DNA of 64,000 bases from Gimesia sp. (GTDB lineage Bacteria; Planctomycetota; Planctomycetia; Planctomycetales; Planctomycetaceae). This document shows positions 56,498 through 64,000 of this stretch, piece by piece. The notes under the pieces were generated by a model. That model made no database searches, was not told where the DNA came from, and saw nothing but the letters and a program-made list of their open reading frames with translations. Within the stretch, counting starts at the first letter, position 1; each line of letters opens with the position of its first letter. The position numbers were made by a program, and so were the translations under genes. The stretch lies in NCBI RefSeq assembly GCF_040219335.1, contig NZ_JAVJSQ010000029.1:620001-684000 (forward strand), written 5' to 3'.

Positions 56498-57421
56498 TTA
56501 TTTCTGAGGAGGCAGGTAGCCCAGCGAGGTCAGAAACGCATCCAGTTTTACGATGGTATCTTCGTAGTTCTTTTTGTTACGACTCAGATTGAAGAAACCG
56601 TGCGGTTGATCCGGATAAGCGATAAGCTCACAGCGATTGCCCTTATGCTTCATCTGATCAGTAAAGCGTTCGACGTTTTCGAAAAGCACTGTTGTGTCGC
56701 CGGTGCCGTGGAAAATAATCGTAGGTGGAGTTCCCTTCCGCACGAAATGGATGGGAGAGATTTCCTTACAACGTTCTCCCAGCTGTTTCGGTCCCCCTTT
56801 CCAGCCGGATTCGGTGGTGTCAACGACCGGGTTGAACAGGGCCATCGCATTGGGGATGGAAGAAATCTTTTTATTTTCGTTCGGTTCATTGAAGCCGGTC
56901 ACTGTTCCCGTGCAGGCCGCTACATGACCGCCGGCCGAACCGCCTCCGGCAACGATGCGATTGGGGTCGATACCCAGTTCTGCAGCGTGTTTGCGAATCC
57001 AGCGGACGGCTGATTTTCCATCGGCGACGCATTCGAAGGGGGTGGTGTCGTGCTTGGATTTGATACGGTATTCGGCAGCGCAGGAGACCATGCCACGCGA
57101 GGCGAGGTAACGACAGTGAGGTTCAAACTGGCTGGGGTTGCCATTCCGCCAGCCACCTCCAAAGAAGAAAACAGCTGCAGGTCGGGAGTCGCTCGGTTTC
57201 CAGTCTGCGGGTTTGAAAATATTCAGGTGCAGATCGCCTTGATCCGTTTTTTTATAGACTTTGAATTCCGCGTCCTTGAGCGGTTTCCAGCCGGGCTTGG
57301 GGGAGTTGGCTTTCTTCTTCTGTTCTGCCGCACGGAGGGGGGAAGAGGACTCGAAGCCGGCGAATTGAGTTGTGGCTGCGAGGGTACAAGCGATGAGCGC
57401 GATTGTGAAACGGAAATTCAT
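56498..57421 (-). CDS. Secreted esterase/lipase-like alpha/beta hydrolase
   Basis: 307 residues from the ATG at 57419-57421, with GAAGGAA before it; upstream in-frame ATG codons lack a signal. Signal peptide about 1-32. HSL-like hydrolase: FFFGGGWRNG oxyanion motif, nucleophile in AGGGSAGGH with Ser 162, Asp in FHGTGDTTV and His in PDQPHGFFN. Family members cut acetyl or feruloyl groups from polysaccharides, so carbohydrate deacetylation is plausible. Divergent from the SGNH-esterase gene with 121 bases between, probably a shared control region. Confidence 0.86.
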   Translation of the reverse strand: MNFRFTIALIACTLAATTQFAGFESSSPLRAAEQKKKANSPKPGWKPLKDAEFKVYKKTDQGDLHLNIFKPADWKPSDSRPAAVFFFGGGWRNGNPSQFEPHCRYLASRGMVSCAAEYRIKSKHDTTPFECVADGKSAVRWIRKHAAELGIDPNRIVAGGGSAGGHVAACTGTVTGFNEPNENKKISSIPNAMALFNPVVDTTESGWKGGPKQLGERCKEISPIHFVRKGTPPTIIFHGTGDTTVLFENVERFTDQMKHKGNRCELIAYPDQPHGFFNLSRNKKNYEDTIVKLDAFLTSLGYLPPQK

Positions 57422-57542
57422 GCTGCAGAGATTCCTTCTGTAAAACTTGAAACCGGTTGCTTGATATCCCATTGGATGACCTTCTATAGTAAATGAAAGT
57501 ATGATCGAATTGTCTTTTCTTTTCAGGCTGGAATCCCAAAAA

Positions 57543-58340
57543 ATGAAAATTAAACTGCTATTGAGTGTGGCCCTGTTCATGGGGCTGTTTACGGTTCTGA
57601 GTACAACCCGGGCGGAAGAGAACGCGTCCCAGTTACCTCCCAAAGAGAAATTTGAAATCTATCTGCTGATCGGACAGTCAAATATGGCAGGTCGGGGGAA
57701 AGTCGATCCCGCGACTAACAAGGCGCATCCCCGGGTGTTGAAACTCGATAAGCAGGGAAAATGGGTGCCGGCCACCGATCCTTTGCACTTCGATAAACCC
57801 AAGATTGCCGGCGTGGGTCCCGGTTCCGGCTTTGGTCCCGTGATTGCGGAAGCAAAGCCGGGCGTGACGATTGGCCTGATTCCCGCAGCCGTGGGGGGAA
57901 CGCCCCTCAGTCGCTGGGTCAAAGGGGGCGATCTGTATGAGCGTGCCGTCAAGCTGGCGAAGGAGAATCAGAAGTACGGCGAGATCAAAGGTGCGATCTG
58001 GCACCAGGGGGAAGGGGATTCTTCCAATCCCAAGCTGTATAACTCATACCAGAAGCGACTCTCGGGCATGATCGCGGATCTGCGCAAAGATCTGAACGAA
58101 CCGGACATGCCGTTCGTCATGGGGGAACTGGGTGAGTTTTTCACACGCCCCGGTGCTGAGACCGTCAACAAGTCGCTACACGGAATTGCAGAGACGGTGC
58201 CTGCCACCGCGGTGGCCTCTTCAAAAGGTCTGCCTGCGAAAAGCGATCAGGTGCACTTCAATGCGGAAGCAGAGCGCGAGTTCGGCAAACGTTATGCGGC
58301 ACAGATGCTGAAACTGCAGAAGCAGGCTGCTGAGAAGTAA
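57543..58340 (+). CDS. Secreted sialate-O-acetylesterase-like SGNH hydrolase
   Basis: 265 residues from the ATG at 57543; the longer frame to 57501 has no signal. Signal peptide about 1-24 (LLLSVALFMGLFTVLSTTRA). SASA-type esterase blocks: LLIGQSNMAGRG with Ser 46, GLIPAAVGGTPLSRW, AIWHQGEGDSS and the C-terminal DQVHFN with Asp and His. Likely removes acetyl groups from carbohydrates. Divergently transcribed from the esterase gene, fitting joint polysaccharide deacetylation. Confidence 0.87.
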   Translation: MKIKLLLSVALFMGLFTVLSTTRAEENASQLPPKEKFEIYLLIGQSNMAGRGKVDPATNKAHPRVLKLDKQGKWVPATDPLHFDKPKIAGVGPGSGFGPVIAEAKPGVTIGLIPAAVGGTPLSRWVKGGDLYERAVKLAKENQKYGEIKGAIWHQGEGDSSNPKLYNSYQKRLSGMIADLRKDLNEPDMPFVMGELGEFFTRPGAETVNKSLHGIAETVPATAVASSKGLPAKSDQVHFNAEAEREFGKRYAAQMLKLQKQAAEK

Positions 58341-58365
58341 GCGATTCTGTAAAGCTGTGAATACG

Positions 58366-58397
58366 AAAAGAGGCAGTCTTTGTTGACTGCCTCTTTT
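58366..58397. terminator. Bidirectional terminator between the SGNH gene and the DUF1501 gene
   Basis: AAAAGAGGCAGTC with GACTGCCTCTTTT, six-base loop, T-rich on both sides. Confidence 0.92.
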
Positions 58398-58417
58398 TTG
58401 GTATGTAGCACTGGAGA

Positions 58418-59893
58418 TCAGGCGAGGATGTCTTTGACCGGGTGGTGTTCTTCGACGCCGGTGAGCCGCTGATCGAGACCCTGGAATTTGTAGGTCAGTT
58501 TGCGATGATCGATGCCCAGACACTGCAGGATCGTTGCGTTGAAATCATGGATGTGGACTGGCTTGTCAACGATGTTGTAACTGAAGTCGTCGGTCGATCC
58601 GTAGACCTGTCCTTTTTTAATCCCGCCGCCAGCCATCCAGACGGAGAAGCAGCGGGGATGGTGGTCACGTCCATAGTTCTCACGGCTGAGTTTCCCCTGG
58701 CAGTAGACCGTACGGCCGAATTCACCGCCCCAGATGACGAGGGTGTCATCGAGCATGCCACGCTGTTTGAGGTCTTTGACCAGCGCGGCTGCCGGCTGGT
58801 CGATGTCCTTACATTGTTTGGGCAGGTCACCTGCAATATTTGCGTGCTGGTCCCAGCCACGGTGGAAGATCTGCGAGAAGCGGACTCCCCGTTCAGCCAT
58901 GCGACGGGCGAGCAGACAGTGATAGGCGAATGTGCCCGGCTTATGTACCTCGGGGCCATACATGTCGAGTGTGGCTTTGGTTTCCTTGGTGATGTCGGTC
59001 AGTTCAGGAACCGAAGTCTGCATGCGGAAAGCCATCTCGTATTGTGAGATGCGGGTCTGGATTTCCGGATCGCCGATACTTTCGTATTCGTTCTGGTTGA
59101 CCTGCGAGAGTGTGTCCAGCATGCGGCGGCGCAGTTTGGCCGAGACGCCCGGTGGGTTGGAGAGGAACAGCACCGGATCGCCTTTGGAACGCAGTGAAAC
59201 GCCCGAGTATTTACTGGGCAGAAATCCGCTGCCCCAGAGACGGTTGTAAAGCGCCTGAGCCTGTTGCCGACCTGACCAAGTGGAGGTAAGCACAACGAAG
59301 GCGGGCAGGTTTTCATTCATTGAACCCAGCCCGTAGCTCAGCCAGGAACCGAGGCTGGCGCGACCGGGCAACTGGTTACCGGTGCAGATATAGGTGATTG
59401 CCGGGTCGTGATTGATGGCCTCCGTCCAGAGGGAGCGGACGATGGAAATATCTTTGACGATGCCTGCGGTGTGAGGCAGCAGTTCGCTGACCCAGGCACC
59501 ATCGCCACCGTTGTCGTGTTTCGCAAATTTGAATTTCGACGGAGCCAGCGGAAAGCGGGACTGGCCTGAGGTCATCGTTGTCAGTCGCTGTCCCTGCCGG
59601 ACGGATTCAGGCAGGTCTTTGTCGAAAAGTTTGTCGAGTTCCGGTTTGTAGTCGAGCGTGTCGATCTGGGAAGGGGAACCCGCCATGAACAGATAGATGG
59701 CCCGCTTCGCTTTGGGAGCGAAGTGAGGAATATCGGGGAGTCCGCCGATTGTCTGTGATTCGGGATTCGCTGCCTGCAAGGGCTGACGATTGGCTTCAAG
59801 AGAGGCCAATGCTGCGGTTCCCAGTCCGAGGCCACCCGCTTTGAAAAAATGACGTCGCGTGATCTGTGAGAGATGTTCCTGCATGGGATTCAT
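58418..59893 (-). CDS. DUF1501 Tat-exported protein
   Basis: 491 residues. Twin-arginine signal [20 protein letters not shown], so exported folded. DUF1501 body: [54 protein letters not shown] stretch ([11 protein letters not shown]) and [13 protein letters not shown] near the end. Sulfatase/phosphatase-like fold, but enzymic role is unproven. Co-transcribed with the DUF1553 gene upstream (87 bases apart), the standard planctomycete pair, which suggests a common periplasmic complex. Confidence 0.94.
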   Translation of the reverse strand: MNPMQEHLSQITRRHFFKAGGLGLGTAALASLEANRQPLQAANPESQTIGGLPDIPHFAPKAKRAIYLFMAGSPSQIDTLDYKPELDKLFDKDLPESVRQGQRLTTMTSGQSRFPLAPSKFKFAKHDNGGDGAWVSELLPHTAGIVKDISIVRSLWTEAINHDPAITYICTGNQLPGRASLGSWLSYGLGSMNENLPAFVVLTSTWSGRQQAQALYNRLWGSGFLPSKYSGVSLRSKGDPVLFLSNPPGVSAKLRRRMLDTLSQVNQNEYESIGDPEIQTRISQYEMAFRMQTSVPELTDITKETKATLDMYGPEVHKPGTFAYHCLLARRMAERGVRFSQIFHRGWDQHANIAGDLPKQCKDIDQPAAALVKDLKQRGMLDDTLVIWGGEFGRTVYCQGKLSRENYGRDHHPRCFSVWMAGGGIKKGQVYGSTDDFSYNIVDKPVHIHDFNATILQCLGIDHRKLTYKFQGLDQRLTGVEEHHPVKDILA

Positions 59894-59980
59894 GACGATA
59901 CCTGTTTATTTCTGTTGAGTTCTAAGCCGCAGCTGTTGCTATCCGGCGTGGATGCTGTGGAATGATGAAGAACAACGTCG

Positions 59981-62900
59981 TCAATTTTTATTGAGCACTT
60001 CATCCAGGTTGAGGATGAGGTTGCCCACCATGGTCCAGGCGGCCAGTTCCTGCGGATTCAGTTTCTCGTCAGGTTTGGACTCGCCAACAGCAATCAGTTC
60101 TTTGGCAGCTTCTGGAGCTTTCTGGTATTCGGCCAGCATGTCCTCAAAAGTCTGTTTAATCAGGGTCAGGTTTTCCGTTGAGATCGGATGACCGGTGGCC
60201 ATTGTGTAAGCAAACTTGATCCGCTCTTCGGGAGACGAACCGCCTTCTTTCATCATGCGTTCGCCAAAGGCACGAGCGGCTTCCATATACTGTGGATCGT
60301 TCAACAGCAGCAGGGCCTGCAGTGGCGTGTTGGTCCGTTCGCGACGCATGGTGCAGGCTTCCCGGCTGGGGGCATCGAAGGTCGACATTTCCGGCGGGGG
60401 TGAGGTCCGTTTCCAGAAGGTATACAGGCCGCGACGGAAGACTTTCTCAGGGCCCGTATCCTGTTTGAACCGCACGGTATTCGAGCCGGAATAACCGACG
60501 GCGTACCAGAGTCCATCAGGTTGAGGCGGTTTGACACTGGGGCCACCTACCTTGGGAACGAGCAGACCACTGACGGCGAGCGCCTGGTCACGCAGCATTT
60601 CCGCATCCAGACGGAAACGGGGGCCACGGGCCAATAAACGGTTCTCGGGATCCTGCTGATACAGTTCCGGAGTGACACTGGAGTTTTGACGATAAGTGGC
60701 GGACATCACGAGCTGTTTCATCAGCCGTTTGACGTCCCACTGGTGTTCCTGGAAATCGACGGAGAGCCAGTCCAGCAGTTCGGGATGGCTGGGGACCGCT
60801 CCCTGGTTGCCGAAGTCTTCACTGGTTTCGACGATACCGGTGCCGAACAACTGCTGCCAGAACCGGTTGACGGCAACGCGGGATGTCAGCGGATGACTGG
60901 AGTCGACGAGCCATTTCGCCAGACCCAGCCGGTTGACGGGCCATTCGGCTGCCATGGCAGGGAACTGTGCCGGAGTTTTTCGATCGACTTTATCCCCTTT
61001 CTGATCGTATTGTCCCCGCTTGAGATCAAAGGCCTCTTTAATGGTTTTGCGTTCGCGGAAGACCAGCGTGGTGGGGAGCGACGCAATCAGTTTTTCTTCC
61101 TGTGCTTTGACTTTGACCTTCTCGGCCAGCAGCTTGCGATATTCGGAATCGAACTGATTCAGATAGTACTGTCTCAGCAGTTCAGTCTGCTGGGGAGTAC
61201 GTTTATCGGCAGCCAGCTTCAGGACCGGTTCAATCTGATGATCGAAGTAGACCTGATTAACTTCGGTTTCTGAGAGTTCGTGATCGTAGATACGAAACTC
61301 GTCAACGAAGCCGTTTGTCAGGTGCTGCTTGGTTGGTGAATGACCCAGCAGAATCGTAGCCGAGTTCAGAGGGGTCGTGTTTTTGAAGGAGTCGGAGGAG
61401 ATGGTCAGTTCGGACTCTTTACCGTCGACATAGATGGTCACACCATGGGCTTTCGCGGAACCATCGTAGGTCACGCAGACGTGGTGCCATTGGTTGGGCG
61501 TGATTTCATTATTCTTGGTCTGCACCTGGACGGCATAGCCGGGCCAGCGATCAATCAGACGCACACTGAGGGTCTGGTTGGTGATCTGCAGATCGTAGCC
61601 CCGTTCGCGCGAATTAGGATTGATGCTGGAGATGATCGGCCCCGAAGTTTTACCATTGGTTTTGACCCAGATGGCGTAACTGAAAGGGGTTGCTTTCGCA
61701 AACTGTCCGGTTTTTCCCAGGTCGAGATAGCTGCCGGGGGCGAACTGGAATCCGTTATTGAATTTACCGGCGACCCATTTTGGAGCCCCTTTGACAGACG
61801 CTTTGTTTTTGGCGTTCGTTTTGTCTGCAGCGGCATCGCCTTCTTTCTCGTCGAGCGAGTAAGCAGCCAGCAGACCGCCCGGTTGCGGAATGGAGAGATC
61901 GGGATTGCTGCCCGTCTTCTGAATCTGCTGCTTCCACTGGAGCCAGGACTGAAACGCGGGTTCGTTCACCTTGGTACGGTCGGCTCCCCGTTTTTCAATG
62001 GCTGCAATCTGATCTTTATAAGCCTGGAGTTGCTTGGACTGGGCATCATCGGGGACACGGACGGAAGGGGGGGAGTCTTTGATGTTCCCGTCCATCGCGG
62101 GGCCGTCGAGGTTATTGAAGAATGCAAACAGCTGATAGAATTCGGTTTTCGTAAAGGGATCGAACTTGTGGTCGTGACAGACGGCACAGCCGAGGGTGAG
62201 CCCCATAAAGGCCTGGCCTGTCGTTTCCACCCGGTCGATGACGTTGCGAACATAGACTTCTTCGGCGATCGAACCCCCTTCGTTGGTGGTCACGTGACAG
62301 CGGTTGAAGCCAGTGGCGATCTGCTGGTCGAGTGTCGCATTCGGGAGCAGGTCACCGGCCAGCTGTTCAATCACAAACTGATCGTAGTGTTTGTTGGTAT
62401 TGAAGGCATTAATGACCCAGTCGCGGTAAGGCCACATCTCGCGGTAGTTATCGAGGTGCAGACCGTGAGTATCGCCGTAACGGGCGATGTCCAGCCAGTA
62501 GCGGGCCATGTGCTCGCCGTACCGGGGAGACTGCAGCAGTCGGTCCACGACCTTTTCATACGCGTTGGGACTTTTGTCATTTTCAAACGATTCCACTTCC
62601 TGCGGGGTGGGAGGTAACCCGGTGAGGTCCAGGGTGACTCGTCGAATGAGAGTACGACGATCAGCCTCGGCAGTGGGTTTGAGACCTTCTTCATCGAGCC
62701 GCGCCAGGATGAACTGATCGACGGGACTATTTACCCAGCCCGGTTGTGAGACGGAAGGCAGTGGTGCTTTCTGAGGTTTTACGAAGGCCCAGTGATCCTG
62801 CCAGGGAGCACCCTGTTCGATCCAGAGTTTGAGTTGTTCGATTTCTTCCGGCTTCAGCTTCTTCCCGCTGTCGGCCGGCGGCATGAGGAGGTCGCCGGCA

Positions 62901-63190
62901 TCTGTTGTGATGCGGGCGATAAGTTCGCTTTCCTTCAGGTTGCCGGGCACAATGGCTTTGTGACCGCCCAGATCGGCAAAGGCGCCATCACGTGTATCGA
63001 AGCGGAGGTCGGCAGCGCGTTTCTTGGCATCCGGTCCGTGACACTGGAAACAGTTTTCCGAAAGGATGGAACGTATTCTGGCTGGAGAGACTTTCGTTGT
63101 CTTTTCAGCGCTCACCTGGGTGAGTGAAGTCCACAGGAAAGTGAGAACGAGAGCAGGGACAATGCGCTTGCTCGAACACAGAAGAAGCAT
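59981..63190 (-). CDS. DUF1549/DUF1553 cytochrome-type protein with LamG-like domain
   Basis: 1069 residues from the ATG at 63188-63190 (AAGGTGA before it); an earlier TTG is less likely. Signal peptide about 1-28. Order: heme c site [21 protein letters not shown] (Cys 47, Cys 50, His 51; PSCyt1), DUF1549 ([29 protein letters not shown]) with a second [11 protein letters not shown] heme-like site, a LamG-like jelly-roll about 450-620 ([31 protein letters not shown]), then DUF1553 ([27 protein letters not shown]). Likely periplasmic redox or glycan-binding, partner of the DUF1501 protein. Confidence 0.93.
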   Translation of the reverse strand: MLLLCSSKRIVPALVLTFLWTSLTQVSAEKTTKVSPARIRSILSENCFQCHGPDAKKRAADLRFDTRDGAFADLGGHKAIVPGNLKESELIARITTDAGDLLMPPADSGKKLKPEEIEQLKLWIEQGAPWQDHWAFVKPQKAPLPSVSQPGWVNSPVDQFILARLDEEGLKPTAEADRRTLIRRVTLDLTGLPPTPQEVESFENDKSPNAYEKVVDRLLQSPRYGEHMARYWLDIARYGDTHGLHLDNYREMWPYRDWVINAFNTNKHYDQFVIEQLAGDLLPNATLDQQIATGFNRCHVTTNEGGSIAEEVYVRNVIDRVETTGQAFMGLTLGCAVCHDHKFDPFTKTEFYQLFAFFNNLDGPAMDGNIKDSPPSVRVPDDAQSKQLQAYKDQIAAIEKRGADRTKVNEPAFQSWLQWKQQIQKTGSNPDLSIPQPGGLLAAYSLDEKEGDAAADKTNAKNKASVKGAPKWVAGKFNNGFQFAPGSYLDLGKTGQFAKATPFSYAIWVKTNGKTSGPIISSINPNSRERGYDLQITNQTLSVRLIDRWPGYAVQVQTKNNEITPNQWHHVCVTYDGSAKAHGVTIYVDGKESELTISSDSFKNTTPLNSATILLGHSPTKQHLTNGFVDEFRIYDHELSETEVNQVYFDHQIEPVLKLAADKRTPQQTELLRQYYLNQFDSEYRKLLAEKVKVKAQEEKLIASLPTTLVFRERKTIKEAFDLKRGQYDQKGDKVDRKTPAQFPAMAAEWPVNRLGLAKWLVDSSHPLTSRVAVNRFWQQLFGTGIVETSEDFGNQGAVPSHPELLDWLSVDFQEHQWDVKRLMKQLVMSATYRQNSSVTPELYQQDPENRLLARGPRFRLDAEMLRDQALAVSGLLVPKVGGPSVKPPQPDGLWYAVGYSGSNTVRFKQDTGPEKVFRRGLYTFWKRTSPPPEMSTFDAPSREACTMRRERTNTPLQALLLLNDPQYMEAARAFGERMMKEGGSSPEERIKFAYTMATGHPISTENLTLIKQTFEDMLAEYQKAPEAAKELIAVGESKPDEKLNPQELAAWTMVGNLILNLDEVLNKN

Positions 63191-63855
63191 GACATTCACC
63201 TTCTGGATAGTAATTTTCAAGTGGATGATCGGCCGCCGGGGACGGGGCTTTTCAAACTTAACTTGTCAATGAATCTCTGGTGATGCCTGTCCGACCGACA
63301 ATCCATATCAGTTTGCAACGGCGGTAGCTGAACCCCATGGTTCAGCAGGCGGGATGGCAGATGTTCCGGGAACGGGGGAGCAATGCTGGTGTTCCCGAAT
63401 TCAGGTTCAATGGTTTATTCTAATCCTCGTTCCGGGCCTTTGCAAGACGCGGATCGGGATAAAGTGACGTATCTCGTTACAGTATCGACAGTTCCGTGTG
63501 CGTAGTCTAACAGGCGTTTCTGCCTGAGCTTACAGGATTATTCTGTTTCGTTTACTGTCAGGAATCGTTTACGGGTTACGTCTGTTGCAACGTGCCGGTG
63601 CGATCACCCGTTGTTAGTTTTACGCGAGTGCCTGATTGAGTGTTGGCAGAGATGAGACGTTTTTAGGTAGATCCAGAGAAAGAATGGTGAAGCGCGTCAT
63701 GCGCGAAGTAACTTTTCGGTTTTTCTCCAGGCGAAGTCGGAAACCGGGAACCTTATTACTACTCCGGTGTCCAGTGAGAACAAATTGGAATAGAATGATA
63801 TGTGACCCGAGCGGAAATCGGGGCTGAATGTTTTTTATGTATGAGGAGAAGAGAG
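63191..63855 (+). other. Intergenic region before the last gene
   Basis: No gene supported; the region holds the promoters of the DUF1553 gene (minus) and the last gene (plus). The A+T-rich stretch 63780-63805 lies about 60 bases before the last ATG but shows no convincing promoter. Confidence 0.35.
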
Positions 63856-64000
63856 ATGAACTCTCGACAGTTACTGAAACTGGGTGTTCCACAGTATTGT
63901 CTGAAGACGGCCATGACGGCGATTCAGCAGGCCGTCGCGAATGAAAATATTCGCGGTAAGGAAGTCAAAGCGCGCATGCAGCAGGTCATCGCTGCGCCTG
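63856..64000 (+). CDS. Start of an unfinished gene, possibly RtcB-like
   Basis: The first 48 codons of a gene cut by the window end. GAGGAGAAG precedes the ATG, a very good ribosome site. The N-terminus reads NSRQLLKLGVPQYCLKTAM, which reminds me of RNA ligase RtcB-type or similar proteins, but so short a piece does not prove it. It needs the next 1 kb to identify. Confidence 0.5.
   Translation, partial: MNSRQLLKLGVPQYCLKTAMTAIQQAVANENIRGKEVKARMQQVIAAP

Noticed and set aside
61340-62617. Open frame opposite the DUF1553 gene
   Set aside because: Fully inside a gene with recognisable domains on the other strand.

Overview
The window is chromosomal DNA from a bacterium of the phylum Planctomycetota, most like the order Planctomycetales (a Gimesia-like genus is a guess from style, not a proven assignment). 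The evidence is a set of gene families that are near-signatures of that group: a prepilin-type DUF1559 protein with a C-terminal H-X9-DG motif, a DUF1553/DUF1549/cytochrome protein paired with a Tat-exported DUF1501 protein, a PVC-type CxxCH heme protein with HEAT repeats, very long secreted PQQ-propeller proteins, and Gfo/Idh/MocA, TIM-barrel and esterase genes for sugar breakdown. Genes sit on both strands in short operons, many with clear GGAG-type ribosome sites, some with GTG or TTG starts.

Layout. 0-4.2 kb: end of a cyclic-nucleotide-binding-like protein, proA, a lone fliM, then rpmI-rplT. 4.3-14.1 kb: lipoproteins, zinc-ribbon and PQQ proteins, an FHA-GAF-sigma54 activator, a small acidic protein, a pilin-like DUF1559 protein with a following lipoprotein, an alpha/beta hydrolase and a small unknown gene. 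14.1-18.3 kb (minus strand): greA and a cupin/TIM-barrel/oxidoreductase sugar cluster. 18.8-21.0 kb: argC-argJ. 21.2-27.1 kb (minus): a double YHS-like metal-binding protein, a cysteine-rich secreted protein and a 1585-residue PQQ/TPR protein. 27.7-32.4 kb: translation and replication run rplY-pth-rpsF-ssb-rplI-dnaB. 32.4-37.4 kb: a duplicated exported protein and a bifunctional PutA-type proline oxidase. 37.9-41.9 kb: a three-subunit molybdenum hydroxylase operon followed by a MoaD/ThiS-like gene. 41.9-46.9 kb: an accessory stretch with REP-like palindromes, a GH43-like hydrolase, an unknown A+T-rich gene, a CheY-like regulator, purA and an array of short direct repeats. 46.9-52.3 kb: fucU-like mutarotase, sucCD, ndk, carA, an ArsR-type regulator. 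52.7-63.2 kb: an atypical SDR and four secreted planctomycete-type proteins plus two esterases; the last 145 bases start an unfinished gene.

No CRISPR array, rRNA, tRNA, transposase or prophage gene was seen. The most interesting signals are (i) a REP-like repeat family concentrated at 41.9-46.6 kb, with an adjacent four-copy direct-repeat array of 21-22 bp period, (ii) a perfect 12-bp stem directly before the rplY ribosome site with further hairpins upstream, (iii) an SDR whose catalytic tyrosine position is phenylalanine, (iv) an exported 658-residue protein of unknown function made of two copies of one unit, and (v) a sulfur-carrier-like gene inside a molybdenum hydroxylase operon. None of these amounts to a proven new system; each is stated with what would test it.
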